From assembly GCF_000832985.1 (NCBI RefSeq), contig NZ_CP009920.1, positions 2,376,001 to 2,440,000 on the forward strand: a stretch of 64,000 nucleotides of DNA. The letters run 5' to 3'. Both the position numbers and the translations under genes were made by a program. The notes beneath the pieces were generated by a model. The model had not been told where the DNA came from. It worked only from the letters and a program-made list of their open reading frames with translations, and ran no database searches. The DNA is from Priestia megaterium NBRC 15308 = ATCC 14581. GTDB taxonomy: Bacteria; Bacillota; Bacilli; Bacillales; Bacillaceae_H. Positions 25,180 through 34,322 of the stretch are shown piece after piece (the stretch's first letter is position 1; every line of letters starts with the position of its first letter).

Positions 25180-25665
25180 CTATGAAGGAATGGCGTGAGA
25201 ATTTTGTCTTGTAAACTTAGCAAGATAATAAGCAGCAAATGCAAACGCATCTTGTTCGGTTGTCCGCTCTTCATACGGGCGCTTTTTATCAAGCTCAAAT
25301 TCTTTCTGATAATAAGGGATGTGATCTTGAATATAGTGGCGCAGCTCGTGAAAGATCGTTTCAACAAGCGGAAGATAGTCCTCAAATTTAAAAATAAATA
25401 TAATGCCGACTTCTCGCCAGTAAACGCCTGATGCAAACTGCAGGTATTCTGCTTCTTCTTCTCCAAGAGCAGAGACAATTTTATTGGCTTCGCATGAATC
25501 ACAAAAAATGATAGGAATATGAAAGGCTTTATTTAAACAAGCAAAAACATCTTTTTGCAAGGTGGGCAAATCCCACTTGAATTCTTCATCTAATACAAAC
25601 CATCTTCCGCTTTGCTGATACACAGGGCGCTGGTGGATGACTGACTGTATAAGTATTTTATTCAA
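25180..25665 (-). CDS. Uncharacterised HExxH protein, putative metallopeptidase
   Basis: A 161-residue protein, no signal peptide or membrane helix, so probably cytosolic. IFHELRHYIQDHIPYY (about 104-119) carries an HExxH zinc-protease motif (HELRH), with TTEQDAFAFAAYYLAKF downstream that could supply a third acidic ligand (E or D near residue 138), as in other small zincin-like proteins. It resembles small Bacillus-only families such as DUF3920, but I cannot confirm that. TTG 25665 is the likely start (GAGGTG 9 bases upstream). It occupies the yerH-gatC interval, which holds other genes in B. subtilis. Function unknown. Confidence 0.75.
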   Translation of the reverse strand: MNKILIQSVIHQRPVYQQSGRWFVLDEEFKWDLPTLQKDVFACLNKAFHIPIIFCDSCEANKIVSALGEEEAEYLQFASGVYWREVGIIFIFKFEDYLPLVETIFHELRHYIQDHIPYYQKEFELDKKRPYEERTTEQDAFAFAAYYLAKFTRQNSHAIPS

Positions 25666-25857
25666 TTTTTATAGCACCTCTTTTACGGTAAAGTAGTTAT
25701 TCGTTTTCTTTACTTTCCCAAAGACTAGTGAAATTAAAACATGGTGGTGTGTTCATCTGAAGCATGTTTCTCTTTCTATCTATCTTTTCTAAAAAGAAGG
25801 TTATTTTATACCTATGCCAGAGAGAAATATTTTATGATAAAGGAAAAGTATGGAATG

Positions 25858-25886
25858 TTGTTTGAATGAAATAGATTTGGTATAAA
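25858..25886 (+). promoter_or_regulatory. Promoter in the yerH-gatC interval
   Basis: TTGTTT, 17-base spacer, TATAAA with TGG directly before the -10 (extended -10). It lies 145 bases before gatC and would give a leader that meets a terminator-like sequence within ~40 bases. Confidence 0.55.
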
Positions 25887-25903
25887 ATAGAAGTGATAAA
25901 TGT

Positions 25904-25930
25904 AAGCCCTGTCTTGCCTGGCGGGGTTTT
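25904..25930 (+). terminator. Weak terminator-like hairpin before gatC
   Basis: AGCCCTG can pair with CGGGGTT (two G-T wobbles) and is followed by TTTT. It stands between the two candidate gat promoters. The rest of the 25666-26030 interval shows nothing else I can name. Confidence 0.35.
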
Positions 25931-25959
25931 TAATATTTTAGGAACTAGTCTCAGAAATG

Positions 25960-25989
25960 TTGCCTGTTGCTAGTGAAGTTTGGTATTAT
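25960..25989 (+). promoter_or_regulatory. Promoter of gatCAB
   Basis: TTGCCT, 18-base spacer, TATTAT, about 40 bases before gatC, downstream of the weak hairpin. Confidence 0.5.
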
Positions 25990-26030
25990 CAGTATATTGT
26001 AGTGGGACGAATATTCGGAGGTGAAGGAAC

Positions 26031-26321
26031 ATGTCAAGAATTTCTGTTGATCAAGTAAAACACGTTGCAAACTTAGCGAGACTTGCGGTGACGGATGACG
26101 AAGCTGAACTATTTACAAAACAATTAGATGCTATTATTACATATGCAGAACAATTAGATGAGTTAGATACTACAAATGTAAAACCAACTTCTCACGTATT
26201 GAATATGAAAAACGTAATGCGTGAAGATAAGCCAGCTAAAGGTTTACCAATTGAAGACGTAGTGAAAAATGCACCAGACCACAAGGATGGCTACATTCGA
26301 GTACCAACTATTTTAGAATAA
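26031..26321 (+). CDS. gatC: Asp/Glu-tRNA amidotransferase subunit GatC
   Basis: A 96-residue subunit that stabilises GatA-GatB in the enzyme turning Glu-tRNA-Gln (and Asp-tRNA-Asn) into the correct amidated tRNA. Starts [20 protein letters not shown], with [21 protein letters not shown] in its middle in two overlapping conserved pieces, and ends [12 protein letters not shown], the usual C-terminus. ATG 26031 follows GGAGGTGAAGG. First gene of gatCAB, followed by gatA at 16 bases. Confidence 0.96.
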   Translation: MSRISVDQVKHVANLARLAVTDDEAELFTKQLDAIITYAEQLDELDTTNVKPTSHVLNMKNVMREDKPAKGLPIEDVVKNAPDHKDGYIRVPTILE

Positions 26322-26337
26322 GGAAGGAGGCTTTACG

Positions 26338-27795
26338 ATGTCTTTATTCGATCGTAAACTTTCAGAACTACATAGCCTTTTACACAAGAAAGAAGTACGT
26401 GTACAAGATTTAGTAGACGAATCATATAAACGTATTAATGAAGTAGATGATAAAGTAGGTGCGTTCTTAGCGCTTAATGAAGACAATGCTCGTGCTTATG
26501 CAAAAGAGCTAGATGAAGCACTACAAACAAAAGATGAATTTGGCCTATTATTTGGTATGCCAATCGGTGTAAAAGATAATATTGTCACAAAAGATTTACG
26601 TACAACTTGTTCTAGTAAAATTCTAGCAAACTTTGATCCGATTTATGATGCAACAGTTGTTCAAAAATTGCAGGCAGCTGAAGCGGTAACAATCGGTAAA
26701 TTAAATATGGATGAATTCGCAATGGGTTCGTCAACTGAAAACTCAGGTCTTCAGTTAACGCGCAACCCATGGAATTTAGATTACGTACCAGGTGGATCTA
26801 GCGGTGGTTCAGCTGCAGCTGTAGCAGCAGGTGAAGTTCCGTTTTCTTTAGGTTCTGATACAGGTGGTTCAATTCGTCAGCCAGCTGCTTATTGCGGTGT
26901 TGTCGGATTAAAACCAACGTATGGTCGCGTATCTCGTTACGGATTGGTGGCATTTGCATCTTCTTTAGATCAAATCGGACCAATCACAAATTCTGTTGAA
27001 GATAATGCATACTTACTTCAAGCAATTTCAGGCGTAGACCCAATGGACTCTACTTCTGCTAATGTTGATGTACCGGATTATGTATCTGCTTTAACAGGTG
27101 ACGTAAAAGGTCTTAAAATTGCTGTTCCAAAAGAATACTTAGGCGAAGGTGTGGGCGAGGAAGCTCGCCAGTCTGTTTTAGATGCACTAAAAGTGTTAGA
27201 AGGACTAGGCGCAACTTGGGAAGAAGTATCGCTTCCACACTCTAAATACGCATTAGCTACGTATTATCTATTATCTTCTTCTGAAGCGTCTGCTAACTTA
27301 TCTCGTTTTGACGGCGTTCGCTACGGATATCGTACAGATAATGCTGAGAACTTAATCGAAATGTACAAGCAGTCTCGAAGCGAAGGCTTTGGAAACGAAG
27401 TAAAACGCCGTATCATGCTTGGAACGTTTGCGTTAAGCTCTGGTTATTATGATGCTTACTACAAAAAAGCACAGCAAGTACGTACGTTAATTAAGCAAGA
27501 CTTTGAGTCTGTATTTGAAAACTATGACGTTATCATCGGACCAACTACACCAACTCCATCATTCAAAATTGGTGAGAAAACAGACGATCCATTAACAATG
27601 TATGCAAACGATATTTTAACAATCCCAGTAAACCTTGCTGGAGTACCTGGTATTTCTGTGCCTTGCGGCTTATCAAATGGATTGCCATTAGGGTTACAAA
27701 TTATCGGTAAGCATTTCGACGAAAGCACAATCTATCGTGTTGCTCATGCATTCGAACAAGCAACTGAGCATCATAAAGCGAAACCAGCACTGTAA
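26338..27795 (+). CDS. gatA: Asp/Glu-tRNA amidotransferase subunit GatA
   Basis: Amidase subunit that releases ammonia from glutamine. The 485-residue protein carries the amidase-signature triad: Lys79 (GVKDN), Ser154 (PGGSSGGS) and Ser178 (DTGGSIRQP). Length and sequence are standard. ATG 26338 follows AAGGAGG. It is followed by gatB after 14 bases, in the fixed gatCAB order. Presence of gatCAB implies that this organism makes Gln-tRNA by the indirect route, as in other Bacilli. Confidence 0.97.
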   Translation: MSLFDRKLSELHSLLHKKEVRVQDLVDESYKRINEVDDKVGAFLALNEDNARAYAKELDEALQTKDEFGLLFGMPIGVKDNIVTKDLRTTCSSKILANFDPIYDATVVQKLQAAEAVTIGKLNMDEFAMGSSTENSGLQLTRNPWNLDYVPGGSSGGSAAAVAAGEVPFSLGSDTGGSIRQPAAYCGVVGLKPTYGRVSRYGLVAFASSLDQIGPITNSVEDNAYLLQAISGVDPMDSTSANVDVPDYVSALTGDVKGLKIAVPKEYLGEGVGEEARQSVLDALKVLEGLGATWEEVSLPHSKYALATYYLLSSSEASANLSRFDGVRYGYRTDNAENLIEMYKQSRSEGFGNEVKRRIMLGTFALSSGYYDAYYKKAQQVRTLIKQDFESVFENYDVIIGPTTPTPSFKIGEKTDDPLTMYANDILTIPVNLAGVPGISVPCGLSNGLPLGLQIIGKHFDESTIYRVAHAFEQATEHHKAKPAL

Positions 27796-27809
27796 GGGGT
27801 GAGATAAAG

Positions 27810-29240
27810 ATGAACTTTGAAACGATTATTGGTCTTGAAGTACACGTTGAGCTTAAGACAAAATCTAAAATTTTCTCAGCAAGTCCAAACGCATTTGGTG
27901 CGGCTCCAAATGCTAACACAAGTGTAATTGACTTAGGTTATCCTGGCGTATTACCTGTGTTAAACAAAGAAGCAGTTGATTTTGCGATGAAAGCAGCGCT
28001 TGCGCTAAACTGTGAAATCGCAACAGATACAAAGTTTGACCGTAAAAACTATTTCTATCCGGATAACCCAAAAGCTTATCAAATCTCTCAATTTGATAAA
28101 CCAATTGGCGAGAACGGTTGGATTGAAGTAGAAGTTAAAGGTGAAACGAAGCGTATTCGTATCAACCGACTTCATTTAGAAGAAGATGCTGGTAAGCTAA
28201 CGCATACGGGCGATGGCTATTCACTAGTAGACTTCAACCGTCAAGGTACACCTCTAATTGAGATTGTATCAGAAGCAGATATGCGTTCTCCTGAAGAAGC
28301 ATATGCTTATTTAGAAAAATTAAAATCAATTATTCAATATACAGGCGTATCTGATTGTAAAATGGAAGAAGGTTCACTTCGCTGTGATGCCAATATCTCT
28401 TTACGTCCAGTTGGACAAGAAGAGTTCGGTACAAAAGCTGAGTTAAAGAACTTAAACTCATTTAACTATGTGCGCCGCGGTCTTGAACACGAAGAAATTC
28501 GTCAAGAAAAAGTGTTATTGTCTGGTGGCTTAATCGAGCAAGAAACACGCCGTTTTGACGAGTCTACGGGCGAAACAATTCTAATGCGTGTAAAAGAAGG
28601 ATCTGACGACTACCGCTACTTCCCAGAGCCTGACTTATTAGAATTACACATCGACGAAGAGTGGAAAGAACGCGTTCGTGCTTCGATTCCTGAACTTCCA
28701 GATGCTCGTAAAAAGCGCTATGTAGAAGAGCTTGGCTTACCTGCTTATGATGCAATGGTATTAACGCTAACAAAAGAAATGTCTGATTTCTTTGAAGCAA
28801 CGCTTGCTGCGGGCGGAGACGCGAAGCTATCTTCTAACTGGTTAATGGGTGAAGTTTCTGCTTACTTAAACTCAAACCAAAAAGAACTTTCAGATGTAGC
28901 CTTAACACCTGAAGGTCTAGCTGGTATGATTCAATTAATTCAAGAAGGTACAATTTCGTCTAAAATTGCGAAAAAAGTATTCAAAGAATTAATTGAAAAT
29001 GGTGGAGATGCAAAGAAAATTGTAAAAGAAAAAGGTCTTGTACAAATTTCTGATGATGCAACTTTACGTAAATTCGTAACAGATGCATTAGATGCAAACC
29101 CTCAATCTATTGAAGATTTCAAAAACGGTAAGGATCGTGCAATTGGCTTCTTAGTTGGTCAAATTATGAAAGCTTCAAAAGGCCAAGCGAACCCACCGAT
29201 GGTTAATAAAATTCTTTTAGAAGAAATTAATAAACGCTAA
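27810..29240 (+). CDS. gatB: Asp/Glu-tRNA amidotransferase subunit GatB
   Basis: tRNA-binding kinase-like subunit that phosphorylates the misacylated tRNA and amidates it with ammonia from GatA. It has 476 residues. The N-terminus [20 protein letters not shown] is the family signature, with [12 protein letters not shown] (about 125-136), [13 protein letters not shown] (about 144-156) and the C-terminal YqeY-like tail domain (about 330-476) ending in [17 protein letters not shown] 27810 follows AAGGGGTGAG. Last gene of the operon; a long stem-loop follows. Confidence 0.97.
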   Translation: MNFETIIGLEVHVELKTKSKIFSASPNAFGAAPNANTSVIDLGYPGVLPVLNKEAVDFAMKAALALNCEIATDTKFDRKNYFYPDNPKAYQISQFDKPIGENGWIEVEVKGETKRIRINRLHLEEDAGKLTHTGDGYSLVDFNRQGTPLIEIVSEADMRSPEEAYAYLEKLKSIIQYTGVSDCKMEEGSLRCDANISLRPVGQEEFGTKAELKNLNSFNYVRRGLEHEEIRQEKVLLSGGLIEQETRRFDESTGETILMRVKEGSDDYRYFPEPDLLELHIDEEWKERVRASIPELPDARKKRYVEELGLPAYDAMVLTLTKEMSDFFEATLAAGGDAKLSSNWLMGEVSAYLNSNQKELSDVALTPEGLAGMIQLIQEGTISSKIAKKVFKELIENGGDAKKIVKEKGLVQISDDATLRKFVTDALDANPQSIEDFKNGKDRAIGFLVGQIMKASKGQANPPMVNKILLEEINKR

Positions 29241-29249
29241 ATTTGATAA

Positions 29250-29285
29250 ATAAATGTGAGGTGGATATCCATCTCACATTTATTA
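29250..29285 (+). terminator. Terminator after gatB
   Basis: 16-bp stem with one wobble: AATAAATGTGAGGTGG pairs with CCATCTCACATTTATT around ATAT. The T-rich part is in the stem itself and no longer run follows. Confidence 0.8.
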
Positions 29286-29337
29286 TGAGTAAGGGCGATC
29301 GCGCTGAAGGTATGAATAAAAACCGAAACGTGAATAT

Positions 29338-29366
29338 TGTATATCAAGGTTAATTTCTTTATAATA
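29338..29366 (+). promoter_or_regulatory. Promoter of dagK
   Basis: TTGTAT (29338-29343), 17 bases, TATAAT (29361-29366). The transcript would start near 29373, directly before a GC-rich hairpin. Confidence 0.7.
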
Positions 29367-29377
29367 TGTTTGTTCAT

Positions 29378-29412
29378 GCCCCCTCTTGTTGATGATGTAA
29401 TGTGAGGGGGCA
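29378..29412 (+). other. GC-rich hairpin at the 5' end of the dagK transcript
   Basis: Perfect 9-bp stem TGCCCCCTC / GAGGGGGCA with a 17-base loop, followed by TTCTTTC. It begins within a few bases of the predicted start of transcription. It could protect the 5' end or act as an attenuator. Confidence 0.6.
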
Positions 29413-29474
29413 TTCTTTCACTGATAAAAGTAGGCAAAGATTTGTGACAAATTATCATTATTAGGATGATGAAT

Positions 29475-30407
29475 ATGAAAAGAGCGAGAATTATTTATAA
29501 CCCGACATCGGGCCGTGAAATTTTTAAGAAAAACTTACCGGAAGTCTTGCAAAAGCTAGAGCAAGCAGGCTACGAAACATCTTGTCATGCTACAACTTGC
29601 GCTGGTGATGCAACAGAAGCTGCTAAAGTAGCAGTAGAGCGTCGTTTTGACGTTGTAATTGCAGCCGGTGGAGACGGTACCATCAATGAAGTCGTAAACG
29701 GTATCGCTGGACAAGACTATCGTCCGCAGCTAGGTATTATTCCTGTTGGAACAACCAACGACTTTGCTCGTGCCATTAATGTGCCCCGTACGATTGAAGG
29801 CGCTATTGATGTTATTGTAGAAGGCGTAACAAAGCCAATTGACTTGGGCTGTGTAACAAACGACGGAGAAACGCATTACTTTGTAAATATCGCCGGAGGC
29901 GGCCGTTTAACTGAATTGACATATGAAGTGCCAAGCAAGTTAAAAACAATGCTTGGACAGCTAGCTTACTATTTAAAAGGCATGGAAATGCTTCCTTCTA
30001 TTAAACCAACATCTGTTGAAATTGAGTATGACGGAAAATTCTTTGGCGGAGAGATTATGTTCTTCCTCGTTTCCTTAACGAACTCAGTCGGCGGTTTTGA
30101 AAAGCTGGCACCAGATTCTTCTTTAGATGACGGCATGTTTGATTTAATTATTTTAAAGAAAGCAAATTTAGCTGAATTTATTCGAATTGCGACACTTGCG
30201 CTGCGAGGAGAACACATCAATGATCCTCATATTATCTACACAAAAGCGAACCGTGTTAAAATTCATACAAATGATAAAATGCAGTTAAATCTAGATGGCG
30301 AGTACGGCGGATTATTGCCTGGGGAATTTGTAAACTTATATCGCCATGTAGAAATCTTTGTTCCAAAAGCAACAGCTGAATTGATGGAAAAAAATGAGAT
30401 CGCCTAA
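29475..30407 (+). CDS. dagK: Diacylglycerol kinase (DgkB type)
   Basis: Soluble lipid kinase that returns diacylglycerol, made during lipoteichoic acid synthesis, to phosphatidic acid. The 310-residue protein shows the DAGK catalytic motif AAGGDGTINEVVNG (about 63-76) and VGTTNDFARAI (about 94-104), plus the C-terminal IHTNDKMQLNLDGE strand. The start is ATG 29475, giving MKRARIIYNPTSGRE as in B. subtilis DgkB, with AGGATG six bases upstream; two ATGs at 29466 and 29469 overlap that ribosome site. Its neighbours gatCAB and the rRNA methylase are as in B. subtilis (yerQ-yerS). Confidence 0.94.
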   Translation: MKRARIIYNPTSGREIFKKNLPEVLQKLEQAGYETSCHATTCAGDATEAAKVAVERRFDVVIAAGGDGTINEVVNGIAGQDYRPQLGIIPVGTTNDFARAINVPRTIEGAIDVIVEGVTKPIDLGCVTNDGETHYFVNIAGGGRLTELTYEVPSKLKTMLGQLAYYLKGMEMLPSIKPTSVEIEYDGKFFGGEIMFFLVSLTNSVGGFEKLAPDSSLDDGMFDLIILKKANLAEFIRIATLALRGEHINDPHIIYTKANRVKIHTNDKMQLNLDGEYGGLLPGEFVNLYRHVEIFVPKATAELMEKNEIA

Positions 30408-30422
30408 ATGCGATCTTTTTTC
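30397..30422 (+). terminator. Terminator overlapping the end of dagK
   Basis: GATCGC / GCGATC with a 6-base loop then TTTTTT; the dagK stop codon lies in the loop. Confidence 0.85.
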
Positions 30423-30432
30423 ATGCTTTTCT

Positions 30433-30461
30433 TTGTTTGGCTTTCGCTCTTATGGTACAAT
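30433..30461 (+). promoter_or_regulatory. Promoter of the rRNA methyltransferase gene
   Basis: TTGTTT, 17 bases, TACAAT with TGG directly before it (extended -10). Confidence 0.6.
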
Positions 30462-30502
30462 CAGTTCAGCATTTTCAAATGACTAAAAGGATGTAACGAT
30501 AA

Positions 30503-31876
30503 ATGGAAAAATTAAAACCACCTGTAGAAAAAAATGAATATATAGATGTTGCGTTTGAAGATTTAACGCATGACGGAGCGGGTGTAGCGAAAGTGAACGG
30601 ATTTCCTATTTTCGTTCAAAATGCGCTGCCCGGTGAAAGCGGCCAAGTAAAAGTTATTAAAGTAAAAAAAGGCTATGCGTTTGGCAAGCTTATCAAGCAC
30701 CATACAATTAGTGAACAGCGTGTTGAAGCACCCTGTCCGGTCTACAAGCAGTGCGGAGGCTGTCAGCTGCAGCATGTAAGCTATGAAGGACAGTTGCAAT
30801 TTAAACAAAAGCAAGTAAAAGACGTCATGGCGCGAATTGGTCATTTACCTGACGTTCCGGTACATTCGACGCTAGGAATGAACGATCCTTGGCGCTATCG
30901 AAACAAAGCTCAAGTTCCCGTGGCAGAACGAGAAGGCGGTTTGGTCGCTGGGTTTTACCAGCAGCGAAGCCACGACATCATTAACATGGATGCCTGTTTG
31001 ATTCAGCAGCAAGCAAATGATGATGTTGTTCAAGCTGTTAAATCAATCTGTGAAAAACATGGCATTTCTGCTTATCAAGAACAAAAACATAAAGGCTCAC
31101 TTCGTCATATCATGGCGCGCTACGGACTTGTAACGGGTGAAATCATGGTTGTCATTGTGACTCGTACAGCTGAGCTGCCAAACAAAAAGCGTATTATAGA
31201 AGACATTATCGAAGCCGTGCCGAACGTGAAATCAATTGTTCAAAACGTAAACAGCAAGCGCACAAACGTCATTTTAGGGAACCAAACGAACGTACTTTGG
31301 GGAGAAGAATATATTTACGATTATATCGGCGACGTTAAATTTGCCATTTCAGCAAAATCATTCTACCAAGTAAACCCTGAGCAAACGAAAGTGCTTTATG
31401 ACAAAGCGCTTGAGTATGCAGATTTAACAGGAGAAGAAACGGTTATTGACGCTTACTGTGGAATCGGAACAATCTCATTATTTCTCGCTCAAAAAGCGAA
31501 AAAAGTATATGGCGTTGAAATCGTGCCTGAAGCGATTGAAGATGCAAAGCGCAACGCTGAGCTAAACGGTATTCACAACGCTGAATTTGAAGTAGGCGAA
31601 GCAGAAGTCGTCATTCCAAACTGGTACAAACAAGGTATCAAAGCGGACGTCATCGTCGTAGATCCGCCGCGAAAAGGATGCGACGAAGCTCTTTTGAATA
31701 CCATCATTGACATGAAGCCGAAAAAAGTTGTCTATGTTTCATGCGGACCAGCAACTCTCGCACGTGACCTAGCTATTTTAGAAAAAGGCGGATATGAGAC
31801 GGTTGAAGTTCAGCCTGTTGATATGTTTCCGCATACGACGCACGTGGAGAATGTGGCGGTGCTTACATTAAAATAA
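30503..31876 (+). CDS. rlmD: 23S rRNA (uracil-C5) methyltransferase, RlmD/RumA family
   Basis: SAM-dependent enzyme making 5-methyluridine in 23S rRNA. The 457-residue protein has an N-terminal TRAM domain (about 10-68), a 4Fe-4S site with Cys78, Cys84, Cys87 and Cys165 ([14 protein letters not shown]), SAM-binding [11 protein letters not shown] at 317-327, VDPPRKGCD (about 386-394) and the catalytic cysteine in [12 protein letters not shown] (Cys414). ATG 30503 follows AAAAGGATG. Bacillus has two paralogues (YefA = RlmCD and YerS); the position after dagK matches YerS, so which uridine (747 or 1939) is modified is open. Confidence 0.92.
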   Translation: MEKLKPPVEKNEYIDVAFEDLTHDGAGVAKVNGFPIFVQNALPGESGQVKVIKVKKGYAFGKLIKHHTISEQRVEAPCPVYKQCGGCQLQHVSYEGQLQFKQKQVKDVMARIGHLPDVPVHSTLGMNDPWRYRNKAQVPVAEREGGLVAGFYQQRSHDIINMDACLIQQQANDDVVQAVKSICEKHGISAYQEQKHKGSLRHIMARYGLVTGEIMVVIVTRTAELPNKKRIIEDIIEAVPNVKSIVQNVNSKRTNVILGNQTNVLWGEEYIYDYIGDVKFAISAKSFYQVNPEQTKVLYDKALEYADLTGEETVIDAYCGIGTISLFLAQKAKKVYGVEIVPEAIEDAKRNAELNGIHNAEFEVGEAEVVIPNWYKQGIKADVIVVDPPRKGCDEALLNTIIDMKPKKVVYVSCGPATLARDLAILEKGGYETVEVQPVDMFPHTTHVENVAVLTLK

Positions 31877-31890
31877 GAGGATAAATACGT

Positions 31891-31928
31891 AGATCGCTAT
31901 CAATGAAATGATAGCGATCTTTTATTTT
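31891..31928 (+). terminator. Terminator after the rRNA methyltransferase
   Basis: 12-bp stem AGATCGCTATCA / TGATAGCGATCT, 6-base loop, then TTTATTTT. Confidence 0.93.
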
Positions 31929-31998
31929 CCTTATAAATAAAAAGTATAAGTAAATAATTTTATAGTTCTTTTGTCGCAAAATGTCTAAAATTAAATAG

Positions 31999-32026
31999 TT
32001 ATATTTTCTTAAAATTCTGATATTAT
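31999..32026 (+). promoter_or_regulatory. Candidate promoter of the secreted protease
   Basis: TTATAT, 16 bases, TATTAT with TGA before the -10. Weak -35, so an alternative sigma factor or activator is possible. Confidence 0.4.
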
Positions 32027-32070
32027 AGGTCTGTAGTATTATTTTTACAATATTGATAAGGGGGACCTAT

Positions 32071-34242
32071 ATGAAAAAGTCTTTAAGTGCTTTATTGGGA
32101 GTAAGTTTATTAGTATCTGGATTAACGCTAGGCGCGGAGTCAAGTTATGCAGAGTCAAGTACTAATTCTAATGTAAAAAAGGCTACGCAACAGTTGAATC
32201 CTACTATCCAAATTCCTGCTAGTAAAGTGAAGAAAAAAGAAAAGAATTTATTTAGCGGTAGCTCTAAAAAAGAAACTAGAAGAGGAAAGATAACTGAAGC
32301 GGATGCAAAAAGAGGATACATAAAAGACGAAATTATTGTTAAGTTTAAAACGAATAAGTCTCTTAGTAGTTTAGGAGATAAAATAAAGGTAAAAGGGTTA
32401 AAGTTAAATAAAACGTTAGATAAAAAACTGGGAATTCAAACGTTAAAGTTTGATACGAATGTATCAACTATGAAAGAAATCTTAAAAGCCTTAAATGCTT
32501 CCAGCGCTGTGGAATATGCTGAACCTAACTATATTTATAAACCAGCCGCTGTTTCAGAGCCATATTATCAATATATGTGGGGATTAAAAAATACAGGTCA
32601 GTATATAGATGGAGTGGCAGGGAAAAAAGGTATTGATATAAACGCTGAAAGCGCTTGGGTGAAAACAAAAGGAAGCGCTAGCACTACGGTAGCTGTAATT
32701 GATACCGGTGTAGATATTTATCACCCGGATTTGAAGGATAATATTTGGAAAAATCCTGGAGAGATAGCAGGTGACGGGATAGATAATGATCGTAACGGCT
32801 ATATAGATGATGTAAATGGCTGGGACTTTTATTATGATGATGATGAAGTTTATTATGATGAAGAATATGATGCTCACGGTACTCACGTAGCAGGAACGAT
32901 TGGGGCTAAAGAAAATTCTACAGGAGTAATTGGTGTAGCACCAAATGTCAAAATTATGTCATTAAAATTTATTGGCCCTGATGGAGGTAGTACAGATGGT
33001 GCTATTGCCGCAATCAACTATGCAAAATCCAAAGGTGTTAAAGTGTCTAACAATTCTTGGGGTGGCGGAGAATACTCACAGGCTTTATATGATGTGATTA
33101 AAAGTTCCAATTCTACTTTTATAGCTGCGGCTGGAAATGATGGTGACAATATTGACCCTTATCCTGCTTATCCAGCTGCTTATGATTTACCTAATATTGT
33201 TTCTGTAGCAGCAATTGATAATCAAGGTAACCTGGGCGATTTTTCTAATTACGGTAGTAAAAATGTAGATGTAGCTGCACCAGGTGTCTCTGTTTTGAGC
33301 ACCATTCCTGAAAATAGTTACGCTTATGGAGACGGCACATCGATGGCAGCTCCACATGTAACGGGTGTAGCATCATTGGTTTTAGCAGCAAATCCATCTT
33401 TCAGTTCTGCACAACTAAAAGATACATTGATGAAAAGTACTACAAAACTGTCATCTTTGACAGGAAAAGTTGCAAGCGGCGGTCTAGTTAACGCTGGATT
33501 AGCGGTATCAGCTGATATAGATGGAGAAATACCTGGAGTGTCTTTAAATGGAAATAGCATAAGCTCTACGTTGAACGCCTCCACAGATAAAGATGATGTA
33601 TATTCAGTAAAGTTAACAAAAGGCGAAAAGTTTACAGTGTCGTTATCAGGAGCTGCAGGGACAGATTTTGATTTGTATTTGTATAATCAAAATGCAAAAA
33701 CTGTAAACTCTAGCGATGGTATCGTAGCTTATTCAGAAAAGTTGAATACTTCAAGTGAAACTTTAACGTTTGTAGCGTCAGCTGATGGTACTTATTATTT
33801 AGATGTATACGCTTATAAAGGAAGCGGAAGCTATAAAGTAGATGTGAAGTACGGAGCAACTGCTGGGGTATACGAAGATACTAGTACAAATTTGGCTTAT
33901 ACAGGAAACTGGAGTAAAGTGTCAAACAGCAGTTCATCAGGAGGATCATACAAAGCTGTAAATGAAGCAAATGCTAGCATGCAGTTTGTATTTAATGGAA
34001 CTGAAGTATCTTTAAATACGCTTAAGGATAATACCCAAGGACAAGCAAAAGTAACGCTAGACGGCACCGCTTATTGGGTTGATTTGTACGCTGATAAGCC
34101 ACAGTATAAAGCTACAGTGTTTAACAAAAAAGGATTAAAAGCAGGAAAACATACTCTCAAAGTTGAATGGTCTGGAAAAGTTCATCCTGGAGCTAAAAAG
34201 ACCGTAACAAAAGTAACGCTAGATTCCATTACAGTTAAATAA
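32071..34242 (+). CDS. Secreted subtilisin-like serine protease with C-terminal domains
   Basis: A 723-residue S8 peptidase. Signal peptide 1-~28 (cleavage after SSYA), basic linker, a fervidolysin-like prodomain (about 84-157, DEIIVKFKTNKSL to AEPNYIY), the catalytic domain with Asp211 (AVIDTGVD), His269 (AHGTHVAG), oxyanion Asn356 and Ser424 (GTSMAAPH), an Asp/Tyr-rich insert at 235-268 likely to bind calcium, a pre-peptidase C-terminal (PPC) domain at about 500-600, and a last beta-rich domain at about 605-723 ending in TLDSITVK. ATG 32071 follows AAGGGGGACC. All catalytic residues are present, so it should be active outside the cell. It is a single-gene unit flanked by terminators. Confidence 0.93.
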   Translation: MKKSLSALLGVSLLVSGLTLGAESSYAESSTNSNVKKATQQLNPTIQIPASKVKKKEKNLFSGSSKKETRRGKITEADAKRGYIKDEIIVKFKTNKSLSSLGDKIKVKGLKLNKTLDKKLGIQTLKFDTNVSTMKEILKALNASSAVEYAEPNYIYKPAAVSEPYYQYMWGLKNTGQYIDGVAGKKGIDINAESAWVKTKGSASTTVAVIDTGVDIYHPDLKDNIWKNPGEIAGDGIDNDRNGYIDDVNGWDFYYDDDEVYYDEEYDAHGTHVAGTIGAKENSTGVIGVAPNVKIMSLKFIGPDGGSTDGAIAAINYAKSKGVKVSNNSWGGGEYSQALYDVIKSSNSTFIAAAGNDGDNIDPYPAYPAAYDLPNIVSVAAIDNQGNLGDFSNYGSKNVDVAAPGVSVLSTIPENSYAYGDGTSMAAPHVTGVASLVLAANPSFSSAQLKDTLMKSTTKLSSLTGKVASGGLVNAGLAVSADIDGEIPGVSLNGNSISSTLNASTDKDDVYSVKLTKGEKFTVSLSGAAGTDFDLYLYNQNAKTVNSSDGIVAYSEKLNTSSETLTFVASADGTYYLDVYAYKGSGSYKVDVKYGATAGVYEDTSTNLAYTGNWSKVSNSSSSGGSYKAVNEANASMQFVFNGTEVSLNTLKDNTQGQAKVTLDGTAYWVDLYADKPQYKATVFNKKGLKAGKHTLKVEWSGKVHPGAKKTVTKVTLDSITVK

Positions 34243-34322
34243 TCTGAATATGTGTGTTGATTAGGGGCAGCTTTCACTTTAGGATGCTGTCTCTTCTTAA
34301 GTAAAAAAGAGGAGAAACCATC

